Assembly: GCA_030272155.1 (NCBI GenBank)
Contig: CP126203.1
Span: 3,100,001 to 3,164,000 of the forward strand
Length of the DNA stretch: 64,000 bases
Source of the DNA: Tetradesmus obliquus
Taxonomy: Eukaryota > Chlorophyta > Chlorophyceae > Sphaeropleales > Scenedesmaceae
Direction: 5' to 3'
Both the position numbers and the translations under genes were made by a program. Under the pieces are notes generated by a model, which was not told the origin of the DNA, did not search any database, and saw only the letters and a program-made list of their open reading frames with translations. Positions 58,073 through 64,000 of the stretch are shown here, piece after piece; position 1 is the first letter of the stretch; each line of letters opens with the position of its first letter.

Positions 58073-59606
58073 ATGGACGCACTCAAAGCAGAGCTGAAAC
58101 AGCTGCAGGCGCAGCGGTCAGCCATTGAAGCAGAAATCAAGGAGCGCTCGGACTGTTTGAATGATCCTGGCCAGCCTGGCATGAATGGTAGCTTACTGGA
58201 CAAGGAGGTACGCATCAGCACAGCAGGACCACCATGCACAGTGGTGTGGCATGACTGGAATACGTCGAGCTTCATGAACATGGAAAGAGCAACACGCAGC
58301 AACAATTAGCAAGCATGCAGCGTGGTAATTGGCATGATTCACAAGGCCAAAAGGCTGCAGTGCTGGCCTGCGCCATGTACTGCCATCTTTTGTTGCACTG
58401 CTGCACGTGCCTTGGAGCAGCACACACCTGATGCTTCGCCTCCAAAACATTGAGCCTCCCTGCCTGCATTTGTTACCCCTTACTCAGTCGCGAAAAGCTC
58501 AGCACTTCCAACTCCTTCAACTGTATGGTTCTGTCCTGCAGGGCTTCCCTCGATCAGACATCGACATCCACGCCGTGCGCAGCGACCGCAACGCCGTCAT
58601 CCGGCTGGCCAACGACCACAAGCAGCTCAGCAGCAGGCTGGAGCAGCTGCTGCACAAGATGCATGCGCTGGCACGGTGGGCGGGTGGGGTGGGGGTGCCA
58701 CACTGCATGTGCGGCAGACGTGCTGAGCTGGCAAGGTAGTTTGGTGCGGGCAGCTGGAGCAACCGCTGCACAAAGTGCATGCGCTGGCGAGGCAGGTGGG
58801 TGGGTGGGTGGCTGTCGTCAACGCATGTTCTTATGTGTTGGTCGGCTGGTCGATGACCATAAGCAGCTCAGCAGCAGGCTGCAGCAGCTGCTGCACAAGA
58901 TGCACGTACTGGCACGGTGAGTGTACCAGCAGAAGAGCCACGCTGCATGTGCAGAAGTTGTGTTACGCTGGCAGGGTAGTTTGGTGGTGGGCAGCTGCTG
59001 CACCAAGTGCATGCGCTGGCGAGGTGAGTGTACCAGCAGAAGAGACACTGCAAGATGTGTTAAGCTAGCAGGTTGGTTTGATGGCGGGCAGCTGCTGCAC
59101 CAAGTGCATGCGCTGGCGAGGTGAGTGTACTAGCAGAAGAGACACTGCAAGATGTGTTAAGCTGGCAGGTTGGTTTAAATGGCGGGCAGCTGCTGCACAC
59201 ATTGCATGCGCTGGCGAGGTGCGGGACTCCCCACCATGGTTGGCAGAATCGGTGGTCACAATGCATATAGTTGTCACGTCATGTGGTCGACTGGCAAGCT
59301 GGAAGTAGGTCCCCTATGCATGAACATCATACAGTGCGGTGGGCAGCAGGCGAGAGCACCACTGGCAGCAGCTGCACATCAGCAGGCGGCTGCCAGTGCA
59401 CTTTGGTGGACCTGTCACTGCTCTGTTACTGTGTATCCATGCGTTGTGTGGTGGTGGTGCCTGCAGGGAAACAGGAGCAGTCGCTGCTGCAGGCAACAGC
59501 CAGCCAGCAGGCAACGGCGCAGCAGCAGCAGCAGCAGCACCTGCAGCTGCAGCCAGCACATCAGCAGTCCAGCAGCAGGATACAAAGATGCCGCAAGCTT
59601 CGGAAA

Positions 59607-59637
<31 letters not shown>

Positions 59638-60294
59638 TGATGCTGCGCTGCGGCCGTTTGCTGTGGTGGATGAGGTGGCAGATGGCTCCCCAGCAGCAGC
59701 AGCAGGCATCCAGCTAGGGGACCAGCTGTGCAGGTGAGGCCTGTTGCTGCTGTACTGCATTGACACACCGCATTTGCAACACTTATCAAACTGCTTACAT
59801 GTATATTGAAACCTATGTAATCTCTATGTATACACCTGCCCTCGACTGCTTGCCATTCATGGTTTTGTTTCAGCAGGCTCAGCCTCAAGAGGCCCTCGAT
59901 AAGACAAGTGCAGTGCCGCCTCTATAGTTCTTCACAGCAGTGTGCTGCTGTATGCCACGTAGAGAGTACTGTTGCGCTCCTCATGCCGCGTATTCCCTGA
60001 TTTCTCACACACACACAAACTTTGCTGCTGCAGGCGTTATTGCTATGGCTTAAATGGTGACTTGATGATGATGACACCTTGTGCTGCTGCTGTGTGCTGC
60101 ATCGCTGCAGGTTTGGTGCTGCTGTGGCTGGCTCCGGCAATGAGCTGCAGCAGGTTGCCCAGGAGCTGCAGGCACATGAGGACAAGGCAGTACAAGTGGT
60201 GTTCCTGCGAGCGGGACAGGCAGTACAGATGCAGCTGGTACCTCAGAAGTGGGCGGGCCGGGGGCTGCTGGGCTGCCACCTGCGGCCACTGTGA
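58073..60294 (+). CDS. PSMD9: 26S proteasome assembly chaperone PSMD9/Nas2 (p27), PDZ-domain
   Basis: Cytosolic/nuclear chaperone that in yeast and mammals binds the C-terminus of an Rpt ATPase during assembly of the proteasome base. Exons 58073-58207, 58542-58675, 59467-59733, 60111-60294; 239 residues, close to human (223). N-terminal helical hairpin (MDALKAELKQLQAQRSAIEA), family motif GFPRSDIDIHAVRSDRNAV, helix LANDHKQLSSRLEQLLHKMH. The Ala-rich linker is longer than usual. The C-terminal PDZ domain starts at FAVVDEVADGSPAAAAGIQLGD and ends with the family signature WAGRGLLGCHLRPL. ATG at 58073 is the first ATG giving the conserved helix. TGTAA at 60382, 88 bases past the stop, is a likely poly(A) signal. 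Confidence 0.92.
58735..59222 (+). repeat. Five tail echoes of PSMD9 exon 58542-58675
   Basis: Copies end at about 58797, 58919, 59022, 59120 and 59219 and repeat LEQLLHKMHALAR with a donor. The second is the longest (from DDHKQLSSRL). The last three share ~100-base units including gtgtaccagcagaagagacac intron sequence. Confidence 0.9.
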
Positions 60295-60647
60295 CAGCAC
60301 GTGGCTGGGGGACGAATGTGTTGTGTTTGTGCAGTGGTGCGTGCGTTGCCAATGCCGGGCGTGATGGAGTCACTTGCGGCATGTAACTGCTGCAGCTAGT
60401 AGCTGCCCATCTGGCGGTCACACACGCTATGGTGTGGACGTAACACCACGCATATGGTTTAGCAGTTGTTTGTCTACTCGCATCGTGTGTCCTGAGCACC
60501 AACTGTATGTCAGAACCCTTGGGGTTTGAGTAGCAGACAATCAAGGGCGTGTTTTTAGCAGCACGCTGGTGCAACGGCCACCATCAAGAGTGGTTGTAAC
60601 ATCCCATTCTTACTTGTAAACAGCAGTATTATCCGATAGCACTGATC
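60295..60647. other. Short intergenic region between PSMD9 and GNAT genes
   Basis: 3' UTR of PSMD9 (TGTAA at 60382 and 60615) and the presumed promoter of the acetyltransferase gene. Nothing else seen. Confidence 0.5.
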
Positions 60648-62455
60648 ATGAGGGCTGCGACCTACGTGAGGCAATGCTCAAGACCATGTGCTCGACACCG
60701 CTGCTTCGTAGTCCGTGCGGGCGCATTGAACACAAGCAGCACAAGCAACCTAAGATCAGCCACATCTCAGGACGTGCCGGCCATCAGGCAGCGGCTGTTA
60801 CAAGAGAAGTAATACAGCATACACCACACCACAGCAAGGCTTGCTGTTGCCTTTGAGTCCTTGTGCACCGTGACACCCATCGATACGGTTTACTTCTGGC
60901 TTGCAGAATGAATCCATTGAGTTTAGACCCGAAGAACTTCACGGTGGTTGAATCTGAGGAAGGACAGCTGCTGGCGTTTGCCCAGCTGCAGCCAGTTGCA
61001 GCCGCAGGAGCCAGTATGCCCGCGTATGAGTTCAGGTCGCTTGTAGTGGATCCACCAAGTAGGTGAGCTGTAGTAAGGCCTGATACACACGCTTGCACAG
61101 CAGTTCGTTGACAACGGCTGCTGCAAACATGTACATGGCTCTTTGTGCCTGTCATTTGAGTCCGACAGCGCCGCACCAGTCGTTGCTCGTCTTCCCGCTG
61201 CATTCACAGCAGACCCATAGTCGCGTGTCGTAACACTGCTTCTGTACCACAGCTCGTCAGGACAGCCAGTGTCAAGCTGCGCAACACCCAAGCTGCCAGG
61301 TGCACTGCAGGATGCTGCAGAGCCATTGTTTCTGCGCAAGCTCCACAAATAGGATGCTGCAGAGCCATTGTCTCAGCGCAAGCGCCACAAATAGGATGCT
61401 GCAGAGCCATTGTCTCAGCGCAAGCTCCACAAATAGGATGCTGCAGAGCCATTGTGTCAGCGCAAGCGCCACAAATAGGATGCTGCAGAGCCATTGCGTC
61501 AGCGCAAGCTGCACACATAGGATGCTGCAGAGCCATTGTGTCAGCGCAAGCTCCACAAATAGGATGCTGCAGAGCCATTGCGTCAGCGCAAGCTACACAA
61601 GTAGGATGCTGCAGAGCCATTGTTTCAGCGCAAGCGCCACAAATAAAATGCTGCAGAGCCATTGTGTCAGCGCAAGCGCCACAAACACCACCCAGCTCTT
61701 GCTGCAGTCGCAGGCGGCCATCCAGATTCAATAATGCTGCCACTTGTGGTCCTGTTGCTGCTGCTGCTGCTGCTGCTCTTCTTCTCTGACAAGCTTGCAG
61801 GGGCCAAGGCAAAGGCAGCCAGCTGATGCAGCACATCGTGTCAGCCTGCCCTCATGACATCTACCTGACGACGCTGGCCAAGACGACGCCCTTCTACCAG
61901 AAAGCAGGCTTCAGGCTGCTGCAGCCAGCTGACATACCCAAGTAAGTACTGCTAAGAATGCTCTGTGCTCACATTGGTGCGTCATGTGCGCCGCATAAGC
62001 ACTGACTTCATCGGCATCTTGTGTTGGCCAAGCAGCCCGGCTGGGCCGGCCTGAAAGATGATGGCCGGTGTACCAACCCCAAAATCTCTAATAGAGAACG
62101 TTTATATCAACGTTACAGTCTGCACCTTTCACCAAGGGCAAATGCTTGTGCTTATGTGTCAACAACCGGCAGCGACCTGGGCCTGATGCAAAAACAGCGA
62201 CAGTGACCGCGGCACGACACAGTGACTGCATGTCAACCCCAAATGCTCCTGTAAAGAAAGGACACCCAAAACAACCTGCGGCCTTGCAGCCGGATTGCTG
62301 AAGGTGCACCTGCTGCCGATGCCGCTGCTGCTGCTCTGGATGTTTTGTTTTTGTGCAGGTGGCTGTGGTTTGAAGTGGCAGCAGGCACAGTGGTGGCTCG
62401 CTTGGCAGTGAATGACCAGCTGGTGGTGATGCACAGGCCACGGCAGCAGCAGTGA
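60648..62455 (+). CDS. GNAT-family N-acetyltransferase, probably organelle-targeted
   Basis: Exons 60648-60808, 60907-61062, 61801-61941, 62359-62455; 184 residues, all phases consistent. After a basic, acid-free leader (MRAATYVRQCSRPCARHRCF) suggestive of a plastid or mitochondrial transit peptide, the GNAT fold begins at LRSATSQDVPAIRQRL. MNPLSLDPKNFTVVES and FRSLVVDP lead to the acetyl-CoA pyrophosphate loop RGQGKGSQLM, then YLTTLAKTTPFYQKAGF, a motif seen in small cyanobacterial and plant GNATs. The C-terminal exon (WLWFEVAAGTVVARLAVND) completes the sheet. The substrate is unknown. The start was chosen because only this exon gives phase 2 into exon two and supplies the first GNAT strand. 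The third intron... (61063-61800) contains a 42-bp minisatellite. Confidence 0.82.
61311..61688. repeat. 42-bp x 9 minisatellite in the GNAT gene intron
   Basis: Nine units beginning gatgctgcagagccattg with scattered substitutions. The unit is 14 codons and stop-free in at least one frame on each strand, producing a 210-codon minus ORF with repeats of ICGACADTMALQHP and a 144-codon plus ORF. It lies entirely between GNAT exons 61062 and 61801. Confidence 0.95.
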
Positions 62456-63145
62456 GGGGTGGAAGTTGTGGTTGAAAATTGTTGTCCGCCAGCTGATTGC
62501 TGATAGTGCACTGAGTAGACCGGCAATGCATTTGCAGGATCATTTTTTTGAATGCTGCTGCTGGAGCAGCCATTGGGGTGTGTGCTGAGGGGTCAGAGCA
62601 ATCCAGGTGGTAACAATCTGGCATAAAGAATTTTACCATGTGCGGCTGCGCTTGGCACTGGGTGTGCAATTTCGTCGCCATGGCAGTCACAGCAGATGCA
62701 GGCGAGCTGTTCCTCATTGAGGCATGCAGCACAACGCTGACGGCAGCTTTTGTGCTGAAGCATAATCAACAAAGTAACTGTGAGTTCAAGTTGGTTTTTA
62801 GCCTTTGCAGGATTGCTATATGGCCAGTTGCCATAGCACACGCCAACAGAGTGGGGCCAGTTCACAGCTGACGTCCCGTGACCGGCACGAGCGTTGCAGA
62901 GTGCCCGGGAAGTGTGACCATACGACGACGTTGGATCTTCTTATACCCATATGACTCACGTTCTCTTGAGTCTTATCTGCAGTGTGTTGATTGTGTGATT
63001 GAGGGGCTGGCACGATGACAAATCGGGATTTGATCAAGGTGTAACCCGAAACCCTTCCGCCCACGCTGGCTTTCTCCTGGCTCATGATGGCCATAAAAGG
63101 GTTTTATCCAACAAACTGCCACGTATATAGCCGCACAGATTACTC
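62456..63145. other. Intergenic region between GNAT gene and the secreted-protein gene
   Basis: TGTAA at 63040 is the best poly(A) candidate for the GNAT gene, if the 3' UTR is ~580 bases. No coding sequence supported. The last ~100 bases are the probable 5' UTR/promoter of the next gene. Confidence 0.45.
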
Positions 63146-64000
63146 ATGGCTTCGATAAGGTCGGGCCTGCTCGCGGCTCTGCTCGCCCTGCTGCTGACAG
63201 CTCTTGCGCAAGCTGCATCGCCGGAGACGCTGCGCCCCAGGCAAGTCGTTAAACATGACACATTTGATCGTGATTTGCTGCTCGCCTCGTGCTTAACGGT
63301 GCATGTGCTGACTTGCTGTTTGCAGCGCTGCTGTCAAGCTGACTGCATCTGCTGAGAACACACAGCCAGCTAGCAGGCCAAAGCAGAAGCAACAGCGACC
63401 GCGATTTATGCAATCTCCCGCTATTACCATTTACATCCTTTCCACCGCATCGCCTGCTGCACACTGTGCTGTGTGTTTGCGCTCAGGACGTCATGCCCCC
63501 TGGGACTGTCGAGTAAGGGCACCACCACCATTCTGTTTGTAGCTGACCCTGGTGAGCGGTACGGACAGGTTTGGTCAGCAGCAGTAACACTTTTGGTCAG
63601 GAGCAGTATCACACATGTGCATATCTCTTGGGCTTCTTGAGCATGCGCTCTGGCTACAGCCAATCATTGCGTGCAGAAACATGCTGGTTGCTGCTGGCCC
63701 TGCCATCCAGCTGTGCTAGTTTAATGCACAGATAGCACACGCAATAAATACATTAATAGCACAGGCAGTATACGTTTGCCATGTGCATGTACGTTGCAAC
63801 CATCGCACCTGCCACACCCTGTGGGTGTGCAGCTGCAAATGCTATCTGTGGCACTGAATTGCTGCACACTACCCAGCAAACCTACCAGCGCAGACAAACC
63901 TATTGCAGGGCAAGAAAAGACAGCCACCTTGTGTATGTTTACCGCAGGCGCCTTCAGTGGTACTGGCGAGGCGGCCTACTACCTGAGCAACCTGCAAGGG
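63146..64000 (+). CDS. N-terminal part of a secreted protein (continues past the window)
   Basis: Exon 63146-63240 encodes a clear signal peptide (SGLLAALLALLLTALAQA) and ends with a GC donor (AG|gcaagt). The next exon starts at 63326 (SAAVKLTASAENTQPASRP, a Ser/Gln/Lys-rich linker). Its end is not resolved; gtaagg near 63513 is one donor candidate. A further exon from about 63950 reads AFSGTGEAAYYLSNLQG in phase 1 and runs off the edge. The G.G.A.YY pattern recalls the start of double-psi beta-barrel (expansin/RlpA-like) domains, but too little is present to assign a family. Confidence 0.5.

Noticed and set aside
61311..61688. CRISPR-like regular array
   Set aside because: Units are contiguous with no unique spacers, and the genome is eukaryotic. 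The same holds for the 50-bp array.
61204..61836. 210-codon minus-strand ORF with 14-residue repeats as a gene
   Set aside because: It coincides with the intronic 42-bp minisatellite, has no start context or neighbouring exons, and its non-repeat ends show no family resemblance.

Overview
The window looks like nuclear DNA of a green alga (Chlorophyta, probably Chlorophyceae). It has compact but intron-rich genes, GT-AG introns with a few GC-AG ones, CAG/CTG trinucleotide tracts in introns and coding sequence, possible TGTAA poly(A) signals, plastid- and mitochondrion-type presequences, and a CAH1-type alpha carbonic anhydrase. There are no operons, no Shine-Dalgarno sites and no RNA genes that I can see. 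The species is inference. Exon models were built by hand from splice sites, reading-frame phase and protein-family resemblance.

Layout: (1) 1-8766 (+) 3' part of an extended-synaptotagmin-like SMP/C2 lipid-transfer protein; (2) about 9377-9965 (+) broken reverse-transcriptase fragment of a non-LTR retrotransposon; (3) 11306-14394 (+) 3-ketoacyl-CoA synthase; (4) 16011-17361 (+) short-chain dehydrogenase, AYR1-like; (5) 18761-23484 (+) CCCH-finger/CCR4-Angel-type EEP nuclease; (6) 24769-30948 (+) strictosidine-synthase-like/APMAP-type membrane-anchored propeller; (7) 38338-33098 (-) secreted alpha carbonic anhydrase with a GPI-like C-terminus; (8) 39176-47086 (+) organelle-targeted protein with a C-terminal J domain; (9) 57677-49490 (-) plastid-targeted acidic protein of a family I do not recognise; (10) 58073-60294 (+) proteasome assembly chaperone PSMD9/Nas2; (11) 60648-62455 (+) GNAT acetyltransferase; (12) 63146 to the right edge (+) N-terminus of a secreted protein. 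The genes do not form a pathway. Several touch lipid and membrane biology (lipid transfer at contact sites, very-long-chain fatty-acid elongation, a lipid-type SDR), but the order looks like ordinary nuclear gene order.

The most striking feature is structural. In seven of the twelve genes in strong form, and weakly in one more, exon edges are copied in tandem into the adjoining intron or 3' flank, always in sense orientation. Copies upstream of an exon carry its head with the 3' splice site; copies downstream carry its tail with the 5' splice site. Units are about 45-250 bp and occur 1-7 times. I call these 'exon echoes' and count roughly 60 by eye. The KCS, SDR and GNAT genes show none. Two homogeneous minisatellites (50 bp x 14; 42 bp x 9), CTG tracts used as 3' splice-site leaders, three GC-AG introns, a 16-nt microexon and a short dispersed intronic motif are further points of interest.
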